NCBI GenBank assembly: GCA_013215825.1 | Contig: JABSQN010000003.1 | Span: 1 to 64,000, forward strand | DNA length: 64,000 bases | Direction of reading: 5' to 3' | From: Piscirickettsiaceae bacterium | GTDB taxonomy: Bacteria > Pseudomonadota > Gammaproteobacteria > Nitrosococcales > Methylophagaceae | Part shown: one piece after another, positions 18,668 through 28,231 of the stretch | Position numbering within the stretch: the first letter of the stretch is position 1 | Layout: each line of letters begins with the position of its first letter | The notes under the pieces: model-generated | The model's database searches: none | Told to the model about the DNA's origin: nothing | What the model saw: the letters and a program-made list of their open reading frames with translations, nothing else | Program-made: the position numbers and the translations under genes

Positions 18668-19612
18668 TCACCAAAACTTCCAGCTATCTATAGGGGTTAA
18701 CGTGTAAGTACCATGATTAGGAATTTGCAAGGAAAGTTGATTTAATTTCATTGTGCGTAGCATCTGCCAAATAGGTTTCAATATTTGTTCGTCTAGTTGC
18801 TGCAGTTGCATTGGCCAATCGCCTTCAATATCAATGCACTTCATCAGCCATAAATGTGAGCCCACGGATAGCTCTGTACTATCAAAATTAGTATCAACTG
18901 TATTCGAAGATGATACTTTAGACAGGAGTTCTAACAATGAATGCTGACCTTGTACAGATTGCCATGCTTTGTGCTTGGGTTTAAATGTCCCCTGTCCCCA
19001 AAACCAAAGACTATTGATCGGTACCTTACCTTGCGCTTGGCGTTGTTGGTTGATGTCTGCATTATGTAATTGCATTTGAATTTCATTCCACAGCCGAACC
19101 CAGTCACGCCTGTCATCACCCTTAGGTAGAAACGGCTCAACAGAACGTCCACTCACATCAGGCAAAGCACTAAAATGTAAACCGGGTAATGACTTTAATT
19201 CTAAACACCATTCATCTGTTTTATATTGACTTAACGTTGCGCCAAAGTCATCCAATAAAGGCTGTATTTCAGCGATTAAAGCCGTACTTTCTTCATTGGT
19301 TAAATCTAAGTCATCACTAAACAATAAAACACGATCAAGATCAGCGTGTAGATAACAAGGATCGGCACATAATGTCATTGCCTTATCGCTTCGTAAACCG
19401 GCAACAGGTAAATCAGAATCCGTTAATGGTGTATCACTAAAATGATTCATTAGTAAACGAGCTAGCCCCGACTCATCTTCTTTGAAGCAACCTTTGGTTT
19501 TCATTTTAGTTAAATAATCAGGAAGTAATTGCCTGTTAATTTTTTGTTGTAATATTCCTGCAAGCTCAGGTATCACAATGGTTAAACTAGTCTTTCTTAT
19601 TGAATGCGCCAT
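18668..19612 (-). CDS. RpfE-like (COG4255-type) protein upstream of recJ
   Basis: A 314-residue cytoplasmic protein of the family often labelled RpfE or, loosely, phosphoglycerate mutase-like. Recognisable stretches are the cysteine/aspartate-rich CADPCYLHADLDRVLLF, DLTNEESTALI and the NSLWFWGQGTFKP motif. It sits directly upstream of recJ, as in the Xanthomonas rpf region. Its biochemical role is not established. The frame runs upstream into the nuclease gene, but the ATG at 19612 has AAGG six bases before it and avoids overlap, leaving 19 bp after the nuclease stop. Confidence 0.7.
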   Translation of the reverse strand: MAHSIRKTSLTIVIPELAGILQQKINRQLLPDYLTKMKTKGCFKEDESGLARLLMNHFSDTPLTDSDLPVAGLRSDKAMTLCADPCYLHADLDRVLLFSDDLDLTNEESTALIAEIQPLLDDFGATLSQYKTDEWCLELKSLPGLHFSALPDVSGRSVEPFLPKGDDRRDWVRLWNEIQMQLHNADINQQRQAQGKVPINSLWFWGQGTFKPKHKAWQSVQGQHSLLELLSKVSSSNTVDTNFDSTELSVGSHLWLMKCIDIEGDWPMQLQQLDEQILKPIWQMLRTMKLNQLSLQIPNHGTYTLTPIDSWKFW

Positions 19613-19631
19613 TAATGCCTTATCATTACCA

Positions 19632-21944
19632 CTAAACATTTTGTAAAAACTCATAATGATTCGGCAACTCTGCCCATGTTTTTGTTTCAATTAAATCATT
19701 AGCATGAGTCAATCTAAACTTAAAGTCTCTCGATCCAGCAACATCAATTGATGAACTTAATTGGCTTGCCTGCCCTAGCTCAAATAACCAATAGTACTTA
19801 TCTACATTAGCAGACTTTATTTTTGCCCCAGCCTGATCATTAGTTATGTCTTGTCGCTTAACCAAGCGTACAGACGTGATTGAATAACTATATTCAATTC
19901 GTCGCTGTTCATCATCGGGGAAATAAACGACAAAAGCACAAGACGTTAATTCCCGCATCACTTCCCGCTGAACTCGTTGACTGGCACTGGTTGATTCGGG
20001 CATGTGATACCAACTTGCTTTACCTGCTCTAAAGCCCTCTAAATATGCTTTAGTTCTGTTAGATCCTAGCGCCACAGCTAAAGATAAATCCTTATACTTT
20101 GAAAGTGACATACCCGCATAAGCAATGCGTGGTGCTTCACGCACATAAAGATGATCGGCAGATTTTAACTTATAAACTTGACCATGAAGCCCAAACTGCT
20201 CAATTAAGAAATCTTTAAGCCAATGATTGCTAGAGTTCGGCAATAAAGGGAACGCCCCAATGCCAACTTCATAAATAGCCTTTTGATACGGATTTTTTGT
20301 TTCTTCACTATCAAACCAGCCAGGATATAAAACAAATGCACCAAAAATAGGACGTGTTTTCTCTTGCCATCCATCATCTGCTTTATGAATATGAATTAAC
20401 GCATCTCGGTACCGATGCATCTGATTAATCGCATCATCAGGAGCATAGTCCACATCATTATCATTTATCGCAATGCGATATTTGGCATCAAAGATCCAGC
20501 GAATCTTATCACCGTTTTCAAACTCAGCTTCTAATAAAATATCGGGTTTCTGAGTCGTTATCCATGAATAAATATGACCTGCTATCGGTTTCGCTGAACG
20601 CCTAAATACAGGTTCATGCGCCAAGCGTAATTTTACGCCACCACGCTCCAAATTAAATGCTGCTCCCATTCCATCACGTAATCCAATTTCCATTTCTTTT
20701 TTATACAAAGTAGATTTTTTAGATGATATTTCTTCAAAACCTAGCTCGTCAATTAATAATCGTCTTACTTCCAGCACACACCAAACTTCATATAACTCAG
20801 CAATAGACTTCATTGAAATACTGGCATGATGACCAAACACATCAAGATAAAGTTTTAACTGCTGCCAAACTCGATATACATGAGCATAGCCTGTTTTTTG
20901 ATGCAAAACTAATGACTCATTATTCAAGCCCTCATAATCACCGACTTCTCGAAAAAATGGACGTTTCAGAAAATGAACTAAAGGCTTATTCCAACCATTT
21001 AACTGATTAAAAAAAGTCTCAGATAGACGATTATTTTCAGGCGCAGACTCTTTTTCTTTCACACGAGCAACAAAAGTGGATAACTCCCGACTACATCGTA
21101 CTAACACCATTTTAATAAAACGATTTTCTGGCGTATCAACAGATAAGCGCTGAGCATCTATTTGATAACGCTTTGTATATTCCTTATTTTTTAATGCCGA
21201 CTGAACTTTTTCTTCTAAGCGTGGAGATAATCGTCCTTTTAACTGTTCAGCTCTTAACTTTTTTGTATTAGGTAACAAACGAGAATGTGGCGCTTGTAAT
21301 ATTTGTTTAATGCCTTTTTCTAAGTCTTTACGCAAACTTTCAAATTGAGCCAGCCATAATAAAGGAAACCGTTCGTGAGGCTTACGAGATCTGGCTAATT
21401 CCTGCTCTGTTTTTTGGGCAAAAGAAAATCGAAATAAAGGATACTCTTGATCAATTACCTGCTGAATCTCAGCCAGATCAGTCTCCACATCCATTTTAGT
21501 TGGCAACACTTCAAATGAAATCGCTTGGGAAACTATTTTATCTTGTAATTGATACTCTAAAACAAGCTTAAACCAACCTATATGATTACCAAAATTAATG
21601 CTTCCTCTGCATGAGTTGCCAGAATAATGAAAAGCATCCTCAACTGCCTGTAAACGATGCTTTATAACAGGAGAATCGTGTAGTTGCTTGGGATGATGAA
21701 ACTGAAAATCAAACTCATACAACTTGTTTTCAAAAAATAAAACATCATCCGATGCAATATAACTAGCTTCTAATTTATCCGTATCAGCAAGATATAAAAC
21801 AGGATCAAATCGAAAGAAAGTGACAGGTGATGTTTTATCTCGCTGTGCTAATGTTTTCTTTAGCTGTGTTTGAGCCGAAGTAACATCCTTGCTCCAAACA
21901 AGCAAAGTCCAATCAACCGTTTCAATATTAAGTAACTCAGGCAT
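19632..21944 (-). CDS. DUF2357/McrC-like restriction nuclease (LlaJI R2-type)
   Basis: Predicted nuclease subunit of a LlaJI/McrBC-like restriction system, 770 aa. A DUF2357-type region runs over about residues 60-380 (RFIKMVLVRCSREL; SIAELYEVWCVLEVRRL). A PD-(D/E)XK catalytic core follows: PDILLEAEF at 467-475 and the FDAKYR lysine strand at 485-490, then QMHRYRDALI. About 190 further residues (575-770) contain beta-rich text (RRIEYSYSITSVRLVKR; KYYWLFELGQ) resembling a PUA/EVE-like domain, not usual for McrC. It lies 26 bp after the ATPase gene. Family assignment rests on motifs only. Confidence 0.75.
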   Translation of the reverse strand: MPELLNIETVDWTLLVWSKDVTSAQTQLKKTLAQRDKTSPVTFFRFDPVLYLADTDKLEASYIASDDVLFFENKLYEFDFQFHHPKQLHDSPVIKHRLQAVEDAFHYSGNSCRGSINFGNHIGWFKLVLEYQLQDKIVSQAISFEVLPTKMDVETDLAEIQQVIDQEYPLFRFSFAQKTEQELARSRKPHERFPLLWLAQFESLRKDLEKGIKQILQAPHSRLLPNTKKLRAEQLKGRLSPRLEEKVQSALKNKEYTKRYQIDAQRLSVDTPENRFIKMVLVRCSRELSTFVARVKEKESAPENNRLSETFFNQLNGWNKPLVHFLKRPFFREVGDYEGLNNESLVLHQKTGYAHVYRVWQQLKLYLDVFGHHASISMKSIAELYEVWCVLEVRRLLIDELGFEEISSKKSTLYKKEMEIGLRDGMGAAFNLERGGVKLRLAHEPVFRRSAKPIAGHIYSWITTQKPDILLEAEFENGDKIRWIFDAKYRIAINDNDVDYAPDDAINQMHRYRDALIHIHKADDGWQEKTRPIFGAFVLYPGWFDSEETKNPYQKAIYEVGIGAFPLLPNSSNHWLKDFLIEQFGLHGQVYKLKSADHLYVREAPRIAYAGMSLSKYKDLSLAVALGSNRTKAYLEGFRAGKASWYHMPESTSASQRVQREVMRELTSCAFVVYFPDDEQRRIEYSYSITSVRLVKRQDITNDQAGAKIKSANVDKYYWLFELGQASQLSSSIDVAGSRDFKFRLTHANDLIETKTWAELPNHYEFLQNV

Positions 21945-21970
21945 AAAGATTCAATAGAACAATTTTTAGC

Positions 21971-23593
21971 TTAAGGCCAAAAAGACGTAAAACTATTATT
22001 TTTCAAACGATCTTGCATCCAAGCTATTTTATTTTTAGATCGGCAATCTACCATTAAGACACCACCATCCATGTCCTCTCTCAACAAATCAATACGTTGA
22101 TCATTCCAAATATCCGCAAGCTGATGCTCAAGCAGCTTATTTAACTGACTAAGTAGGCTATCTTCACCATCATCACCTAACTTTTCAGCATCCCCCTCAA
22201 TTCTAGGCAATACCTTCGTCATTAAAAAGTCATCCCACACTGCTTGTAATTCATTCTCATCTTTAGGCTGAAAGCAAACGACAGCAAGCAATAACTCATT
22301 CAGAGCACGATAAGCCAATTCAAAAGGCGTTGTTTTTAATATTGAATTAATCGCTTCTAAAAAGGCAATACTCCTCATTCCACTTTCATCGTAATCAGCA
22401 AGGTCAACCTCATCAACCCGAGAAAGAGTCGGATAACTAAGTGCCTTAACTTTCGTCTTATCTTCAAAATAGGCACTGTAATCATTAGGAAAAAACTCAC
22501 CAAAATCTAGCGTAAACGCTCGGTCAATCACCTTACGAGAAAAGCCATGTGTAGTTTCATCCATATTAACCGTACCAGCAACAATCAAATTAGGTGGAAT
22601 ACCAATACCATTAGCTATAAAATAACCCCATAGCGCATCATTCGCATCACCATCTAAATGTAAACTGCTTCTTAATCTAGATGCATACTCCCCCTTACCT
22701 AAAAGACTAGCATTAAGCAAAGGCTCACAAGAATACAGCCCATCATCCCACTGCCGAGTTTCAATTACCGACAAATAATCAGCAAAATATTGCTCAACAG
22801 GAGCTAAATTCATTTCATCTAAACAAAGCCAAAAAGGAACGGCATCAGACTTGTAGATTATTTCGCCTGCATCAACACCTTCTACCATCTCTTTCCAAGC
22901 CGATACAAGAAAGACTAAAAAATCAGTAACAATATACTCAGCACCGTTTGCACCTAAGCGAGAAACATAGCCTAATAAATCAGAAGGTTCATGCCAATCA
23001 GGGCGTACAGGCACCAACTGGTAGTTTGAGCCATCAGCTCTGAATTTTTGAGCCTGCTGTTTTACAAAGCGAGTTTTTCCTGTGCCAGAGATACCTGATA
23101 GGAGAATAAATGGTTTGGGGAGGGAGGTAACAGTGTCAGCAGATTCAATGCTATCCGAAAATAAAATACTTTTTAATGCAATTATTCTTTCTATTCCTTC
23201 AAACTTTGCAATTGCTTGGTTAGGGAAATGATTTGCTCCAACATAAGGGATGTCATAAAAAATAGAAGAATACTTTCTATGTATTTTAGTTCTTTTAGGG
23301 GGGATGGAATGCTCTATTATTACCCTTGGTTGAATTCTTATTTTGAAATTTCGAGGCTTACTAGAATCATAACCTTTGTCGTACGGTACTGCCGTTATCT
23401 CACCATACCCCGCCAATCCTTGCTCCCATGATATTTGGCTCTTATCCCCTCCAAAATAAATAAACACGGTATCACCCAGTTTTATATCATTTTCAAAGTT
23501 ATATATATCTTTATGAATAAATTCCGCACTGCTCTGAATTTTATCAATATTTTCACTATTTGTTATTTTGACAATAAATGCTTTATCTTCCAT
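21971..23593 (-). CDS. McrB-like AAA+ ATPase with N-terminal EVE-like domain (LlaJI R1-type)
   Basis: Probable NTP-driven translocase subunit that loads and activates the McrC-like nuclease. Walker A (LLSGISGTGKTRF, residues 165-176), Walker B (WLCLDEMNLAPVEQYF, from 255), the sensor TVNMDETTHGFSR (341-353) and arginines SRKVIDRAF match the McrB branch of AAA+ proteins. Residues 1-150 contain FIYFGGDKSQISWEQGLAGYG-type text (split here by choice of fragment), resembling EVE/PUA modules that read modified bases. Length is 540 aa. It lies 7 bp downstream of the methyltransferase, so the three genes form one unit. Confidence 0.78.
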   Translation of the reverse strand: MEDKAFIVKITNSENIDKIQSSAEFIHKDIYNFENDIKLGDTVFIYFGGDKSQISWEQGLAGYGEITAVPYDKGYDSSKPRNFKIRIQPRVIIEHSIPPKRTKIHRKYSSIFYDIPYVGANHFPNQAIAKFEGIERIIALKSILFSDSIESADTVTSLPKPFILLSGISGTGKTRFVKQQAQKFRADGSNYQLVPVRPDWHEPSDLLGYVSRLGANGAEYIVTDFLVFLVSAWKEMVEGVDAGEIIYKSDAVPFWLCLDEMNLAPVEQYFADYLSVIETRQWDDGLYSCEPLLNASLLGKGEYASRLRSSLHLDGDANDALWGYFIANGIGIPPNLIVAGTVNMDETTHGFSRKVIDRAFTLDFGEFFPNDYSAYFEDKTKVKALSYPTLSRVDEVDLADYDESGMRSIAFLEAINSILKTTPFELAYRALNELLLAVVCFQPKDENELQAVWDDFLMTKVLPRIEGDAEKLGDDGEDSLLSQLNKLLEHQLADIWNDQRIDLLREDMDGGVLMVDCRSKNKIAWMQDRLKNNSFTSFWP

Positions 23594-23600
23594 AATTTAT

Positions 23601-24647
23601 TTATACCTTTATATTATTGTCAATGGAGTCATATTGTTCTTGATTAAAGGAATCTACAATAGCTTTCAATACAATCTCAATTCCTACGGGAGGAATAGCC
23701 ATACCAACCTGTCGTCGAACACTTTCTTTTGAACCTGAAAAGATATGACTGTCAGGAAAAGATTGTAGCCTTGCTCGCTCACGGTTAGTTAATGCTCTAT
23801 TTTCACTCCAGTGATAAACATGTGTTCCACCACCTCCACTTCCTGTAACCGTATAAGATGGCTTGTCGGGATGCAACCTTTTATAGATTTGACTTATTTT
23901 TGCACCTTTTATATTTAACCTCAAGTGGGGAGGTAAAGTAGCTGTAAATGCATTTTCCCAGGGTTTAATATGTTTTAAGCGCTCAACAACAGTTGCTGAT
24001 TGCCTTGTAAGTTCATTATTAGCGGCATCAGAGGCTATGTTTTTTAGTGCTTCTGATGCAGTAATAATTTTGCCTGAGGGTTTGGGAACTCGGAATTTTA
24101 TATTTAGCGTGTTTTTAATTCCAACAATAATAATTCTATGCCTTCGTTGTGGAACCCCATATTCTTCAAATTTATAAAAATGTGGGGTTAGTGTGTACCC
24201 ACAATCCCTAAATGAATTTAATATAAGACTCAAAGTGCCGCCATTATTTGAACTGCGCAATCCACCAACATTTTCTGCAATAAACCAGTCGGGTTGGAAG
24301 TGATTTACTGCATCAACACAATATTTATATAGCGGTCCAAATTCTCCTTCTAATCCTTTACTTTTTCCCACAATACTAAAATCGTTACATGGAAACCCAA
24401 AAGTTAAAGCATTAACTTTTTCAAACACCTCGTCTTGATCAAATTGAATAGTTTTTATGTCTTGGCAGATCACTTTCTCAGGATGGTTTGGGAAAAAGTT
24501 ATTTTGATATGTTTCACAACTTTCTTTATGGTAATCAGTTGCCCAAGTATGCTTTATCGCTTCATAGCCCAACTTTTTATTAAGTATTGAAACGCCTGAA
24601 GCAATTCCACCTGGGCCAGAAAAAAGCTCCCCTAATTTAAATAACAT
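23601..24647 (-). CDS. DNA (cytosine-5) methyltransferase
   Basis: Modification enzyme transferring a methyl group to C5 of cytosine. Motif I is LGELFSGPGGIASG (residues 5-18). Motif IV is FGFPCNDFS with catalytic Cys87; the residue after the Cys is Asn where many relatives have Gln. Motif VI is ENVGGL and motif VIII GVPQRRHRIIIVG. A glycine-rich YTVTGSGGGGTH lies toward the end of the target-recognition region. Motif X reads QVGMAIPP, with Met replacing the more usual Asn. Length (348 aa) is a complete single-domain enzyme. Target sequence cannot be deduced. It leads the restriction operon. Confidence 0.9.
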   Translation of the reverse strand: MLFKLGELFSGPGGIASGVSILNKKLGYEAIKHTWATDYHKESCETYQNNFFPNHPEKVICQDIKTIQFDQDEVFEKVNALTFGFPCNDFSIVGKSKGLEGEFGPLYKYCVDAVNHFQPDWFIAENVGGLRSSNNGGTLSLILNSFRDCGYTLTPHFYKFEEYGVPQRRHRIIIVGIKNTLNIKFRVPKPSGKIITASEALKNIASDAANNELTRQSATVVERLKHIKPWENAFTATLPPHLRLNIKGAKISQIYKRLHPDKPSYTVTGSGGGGTHVYHWSENRALTNRERARLQSFPDSHIFSGSKESVRRQVGMAIPPVGIEIVLKAIVDSFNQEQYDSIDNNIKV

Positions 24648-24695
24648 TTATTATCCTATTTTCAAATTTAATATTTAAAGCAAATATGCTTATCA

Positions 24696-25046
24696 CTATA
24701 TTGTCTTTATTTCTTGCTGTAACTCCAACCGCTCTTCACTAATCCGCTCTTTTATACTCATTGCTGTGTGAAATAGCGTTGCAATAATAAGTTTGTCTTT
24801 GTGGATCTCAAAAAATATATAGTGCTGTTCGGCTAGGTAATAAGTAAATCGTTCACTAAACTCACTATTCTTTTGGGGCGGCAATAAACCTGAGGCAACA
24901 AGATTAATTATTCGCTCTATATTATCTAAGTAATCACGTGCTGTTTTTCTGCCCCATTTTCTAGCTGACCATTTTGCAATTTCGATGATCTTTCTTTCTG
25001 CTATAGGTGTTTTGACTATAGAAAGTGGTTTACTGGGCATTTTCAC
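24696..25046 (-). CDS. ParE/RelE-superfamily toxin
   Basis: A 116-residue type II toxin candidate. The ParE pattern is visible: IVKTPIAERKIIEIAKWSAR opening helices, GRKTARDYLDNIERIINLV, then the strand YYLAEQHYIFFEIHKDKLIIATLFH. ParE toxins inhibit DNA gyrase while RelE members cleave mRNA; the sequence alone does not settle which. Its start overlaps the antitoxin's 3' end by 17 bp, the usual antitoxin-first order. Confidence 0.82.
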   Translation of the reverse strand: MKMPSKPLSIVKTPIAERKIIEIAKWSARKWGRKTARDYLDNIERIINLVASGLLPPQKNSEFSERFTYYLAEQHYIFFEIHKDKLIIATLFHTAMSIKERISEERLELQQEIKTI

Positions 25047-25302
25047 TATCTATTTCATTAAATGCACGCTCGGTGAGTTCTTGCATATTAAAGCTTGATA
25101 GTTGCCCTTGATCAATTTCTGCTTCTGCTAGTGATAATTCTTTATGCATTGCTTGCAGATAGAGTTGGCGCTCTATGTTCTTTTCGCGGTGAAGGCGTAC
25201 AGCTTCTCGCATAAACTCACTAACAGAGTTATACAAACCACTTGAAACTTGATTCTTAGCATAAAGCTCAAGTTCTGGGGTAAGAGATATATTAGTACTC
25301 AT
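25030..25302 (-). CDS. ParD-like ribbon-helix-helix antitoxin
   Basis: A 90-residue protein with an N-terminal ribbon-helix-helix DNA-binding domain (ISLTPELELYAKNQVSSG, SVSEFMREAVRLHREK) and a C-terminal acidic tail that would wrap the toxin. It is expected to neutralise the adjacent ParE-like protein and to repress its own promoter, which must lie in the 66 bp between this gene and hda. Together they form an addiction module at the upstream edge of the restriction cassette. Confidence 0.82.
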   Translation of the reverse strand: MSTNISLTPELELYAKNQVSSGLYNSVSEFMREAVRLHREKNIERQLYLQAMHKELSLAEAEIDQGQLSSFNMQELTERAFNEIDSENAQ

Positions 25303-25368
25303 TAGGTGCTCCTTCTGTTTTCATTAAATTATGGTTGCACAGACATGAAATGTCAATGATTGACATTA

Positions 25369-26061
25369 TTACTCATTCACTAATACTTGACGAATAAAAG
25401 GAATCGTTAATCGACGTTTTGATACCATAGAGGCATTATCTAGTCGTTGTAATACTGACATTAACACCTTAATATCACGACTATAATGACGTAATAAATA
25501 CTGAGCGACATCCTCTGGCAGTTCTAAACCGCGACTTTTCGCCTGTGAAATTAAGGCCTGTTGCTTGCTATTATCATCTAAAGAATCAAGCTGATAGACT
25601 AAGGCCGTTGCCATTCGCGATCTTAAATCAGCTAATGTAAATGCAATTGTGGCTGGATTATGTGTCGCAGCGACTAGAAGCTTACAACCAGAATGCTGTA
25701 AACGGTTAAAACAATGAAATAACGCTTCTTGCCAATCGGCTTTTCCGGCAATGGCATCTAGCTCATCAATACATAATAAATCTAACTGCTCTACTGATTG
25801 CAGTATTTCTGGTGATGCTGTTTCCACAAGCTCTGCTAACGGTAAATAAAGCGACCTTTTAGAATAGTGCTCCGTTGCCGCAAGCAATAAATGCGTTTTA
25901 CCACAAGGTTCATGGCCCCATAAATAGATAAAATCACACTCTGATTGTTCTAAACCAATAAACAACTGCTTTAATTCAGGCTGCTGAAAGTAGAAATTAT
26001 CGAAACGATAGACATCTTGCGGATTTAATCGCAATGGAAGTTGTGTTGCTAATGACTGCAT
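25369..26061 (-). CDS. hda: DnaA regulatory inactivator Hda
   Basis: DnaA-related AAA+ protein (230 aa) that, with the beta clamp, stimulates ATP hydrolysis on DnaA and prevents re-initiation. It starts MQSLATQLPLRLNPQDVYRF; the QLPL near the N-terminus is the clamp-binding motif. The P-loop is a variant GHEPCGKTHLLLA. Walker B is LLCIDELDAIAG and sensor text VAATHNPATIAFTLADLRSR follows. It is 4 bp after perM, so the DUF2066-perM-hda genes are one operon. Confidence 0.93.
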   Translation of the reverse strand: MQSLATQLPLRLNPQDVYRFDNFYFQQPELKQLFIGLEQSECDFIYLWGHEPCGKTHLLLAATEHYSKRSLYLPLAELVETASPEILQSVEQLDLLCIDELDAIAGKADWQEALFHCFNRLQHSGCKLLVAATHNPATIAFTLADLRSRMATALVYQLDSLDDNSKQQALISQAKSRGLELPEDVAQYLLRHYSRDIKVLMSVLQRLDNASMVSKRRLTIPFIRQVLVNE

Positions 26062-26065
26062 ATAA

Positions 26066-27112
26066 TTATCTATAAAGCTGACTAGCCAAATAATGCTGGT
26101 GTGTATGGCGGAGTAATACCATAATCACAGCGGCGACAGGCAAGGCTAATAATACACCTGTAAAACCAAATAATTGACCACCGGCTAATACAGCAAAAAT
26201 AACGGCGACAGGATGTAAACCAATACGTTCACCCACAAATCGAGGCGTTAATACGACCGCTTCAATCACTTGAGCCACACCAAATACCAACGCCACCATT
26301 AATACGGGTAACCATTCATGAAATTGGAAGAAAGCCGCCACACCTGCCAAGCCGATACCCACGATTAAACCAAGATAAGGTACAAAACTAACGATACCGG
26401 CAATAACACCTAATAATAAGGCCAACTCTAAACCAATCATCGCCAAACCTACCGTGTAAATAGTGGCTAAAACCAACATAACCATTACTTGACCACGAAT
26501 AAATGCCGCCAACATATCATCACATTCTAAGGAAAGTTTAATCACCTTATCTGCTTGTCGACGGGGTAGTAACTCCCTAACTCTGGCGACGATTAAATCC
26601 CAATCTCGTAACAAATAGAATGTCACCACCGGGATTAAAATAAGATTAACCAACCACTGTAATAGCATCATACCTGATTGAGTCATATAGCTAACAATGC
26701 CACCGGCCACTTGCCCAATTTCAGCCCAATAACTTGCAACAGCTTGTTTTACGGTATTGATATCAAATAAATCAGCAGGTAATCCTATCGTGTTTAGCCA
26801 AGGTTCCACAGTTGAATGGACTAGGGTTAAATACTCAGGTAAGCGTTTAAATAATGCGGCTATCTGTGAAACCAGCATTGGTAATAAAACAAAGAGTGCT
26901 AATAAAAACACGAGTAACAATACAGAAAAAACAATGGAAACCGAAGCTGTTCGAGATAATTTCTTTTCTTCTAACTTATCAACAATCGGATCGCCTAGAT
27001 AAGCCAATAATGCTGAGACAAAAAATGGCATCAAAACGGGAGATAGTAGATAAAACACCCACCCACCCAAGGCTAAACTGATTATTAAAAATAATTTATT
27101 ACTGTCCGACAT
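26066..27112 (-). CDS. perM: AI-2E/PerM family membrane transporter
   Basis: Polytopic inner-membrane protein (348 aa) of the PerM/TqsA family. The pattern is typical: hydrophobic N-terminal pair (LFLIISLALGGWVFYLLSPV), SALLAYLGDPIVDKLE, a periplasmic helical section, then GQVMVMLVLATIYTVGL and the C-terminal signature PRFVGERIGLHPVAVIFAVL. Substrate is unknown for most members. Its place directly upstream of hda is a conserved gammaproteobacterial arrangement. Confidence 0.88.
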   Translation of the reverse strand: MSDSNKLFLIISLALGGWVFYLLSPVLMPFFVSALLAYLGDPIVDKLEEKKLSRTASVSIVFSVLLLVFLLALFVLLPMLVSQIAALFKRLPEYLTLVHSTVEPWLNTIGLPADLFDINTVKQAVASYWAEIGQVAGGIVSYMTQSGMMLLQWLVNLILIPVVTFYLLRDWDLIVARVRELLPRRQADKVIKLSLECDDMLAAFIRGQVMVMLVLATIYTVGLAMIGLELALLLGVIAGIVSFVPYLGLIVGIGLAGVAAFFQFHEWLPVLMVALVFGVAQVIEAVVLTPRFVGERIGLHPVAVIFAVLAGGQLFGFTGVLLALPVAAVIMVLLRHTHQHYLASQLYR

Positions 27113-27127
27113 CTCTATCCCTTAGTT

Positions 27128-28180
27128 TTAAGGTAACAATCGATAATTAAATGAATCTTCAGCTAAATAAGATTCAGAAACAAGCACACGATCAATAGCC
27201 AATGTTTGATTAAAGATTGTTAAATCACCTTTAAGAGAAAGTGTGATATTGAGTTTGTCAGTCGACAAATTAGATACATTTACATCGGAGACATACTGCA
27301 AGCCCGTCAAATAAGCGACTAATCGTGAATAATCCGCATAGTCGCGAACATGACTGATCTGCAGAGATAACTTACTACTATCGCGATTATTACTCACAAG
27401 CTGAGAAAAACGTCTTGCTAAACGATCGGCAAGCTCATTAATGCCTGCTTGGATCGCGGTGTGCATATCACCTCGAGATTGCCATTTCTCTGTCTTACCA
27501 TTAATCAAACTCTGCCAACGAATTTTCACAGCACCATTCGTATCAATGAGTGCGCTAGCCATTAAAATAACCGGACTACCATAACGATCAGATGCGCGTT
27601 CAATAGGATCTGAAAATCCTGCCCAAAGATCCGCAAATTGCACTTTAGTTTGATCTTGCAAGTCCATTACAGGCATTAATATTGGTAGTCCTCGCAGTTT
27701 TACTGCCAGTTGCAATGACTTCACTATTTTTTTATTCGCATCATCGTTACTGACAATTGTTCGCGATTTACCATTATCTACGGCAAGCCAAACTAAGACT
27801 TCTGGGCGCGATTTCCCCCACAACGGCAAGGCTAAACTAGTTAATTTCTGATTTAAACTTACCTCATTAAAGGTCAAAACCAGCTCTAAACGTTCAGGTT
27901 CTGTCACATCATCACTCAACTTATTCACCTGCTGATACTGATATTGCTGAATTAACGTATCTGCTTGTGACAATAATGATGAAACATCCACCACATCCAA
28001 AGCAGCACGGTCACCCACCACTTTCAACAAGACTTGCTGTAAAGCCTCTGGCGCAGCTTGCAGGCGCTCTTTTTTCCCCTGAGTTGCCACAGGAACGTGA
28101 GATTGGTATAAATTAGCAACATCTACAGCGGAAACATCTGTTGCGATCAGTAAAATTAGAACAAAAAATAATCTATGCAT
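27128..28180 (-). CDS. DUF2066 domain-containing exported protein
   Basis: A 350-residue protein with a clear signal peptide ([18 protein letters not shown]) followed by the DUF2066 pattern: [19 protein letters not shown] and [15 protein letters not shown] near the N-terminus, and [17 protein letters not shown] in the middle. The function of DUF2066 proteins is not established; they sit next to purM and perM/hda in many gammaproteobacteria, as here. The gene is divergent from purM, about 50 bp from its start. Confidence 0.85.
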   Translation of the reverse strand: MHRLFFVLILLIATDVSAVDVANLYQSHVPVATQGKKERLQAAPEALQQVLLKVVGDRAALDVVDVSSLLSQADTLIQQYQYQQVNKLSDDVTEPERLELVLTFNEVSLNQKLTSLALPLWGKSRPEVLVWLAVDNGKSRTIVSNDDANKKIVKSLQLAVKLRGLPILMPVMDLQDQTKVQFADLWAGFSDPIERASDRYGSPVILMASALIDTNGAVKIRWQSLINGKTEKWQSRGDMHTAIQAGINELADRLARRFSQLVSNNRDSSKLSLQISHVRDYADYSRLVAYLTGLQYVSDVNVSNLSTDKLNITLSLKGDLTIFNQTLAIDRVLVSESYLAEDSFNYRLLP

Positions 28181-28231
28181 TGTGGTATTCTATCACGCTG
28201 TTTTTATGTGTATACCCCTCAGGAAATTAGA

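Noticed and set aside
18668-19690. Long overlap between the rpfE-like gene and the nuclease gene
   Set aside because: The ATG at 19612 has a ribosome site and removes the overlap; the extra upstream residues come from an open frame only.
19632-23593. Interpretation as a Type IV McrBC system cutting methylated DNA
   Set aside because: A C5 cytosine methyltransferase is the first gene of the same unit, which would make a classic McrBC self-toxic. LlaJI-type organisation fits better, though it is not proven.
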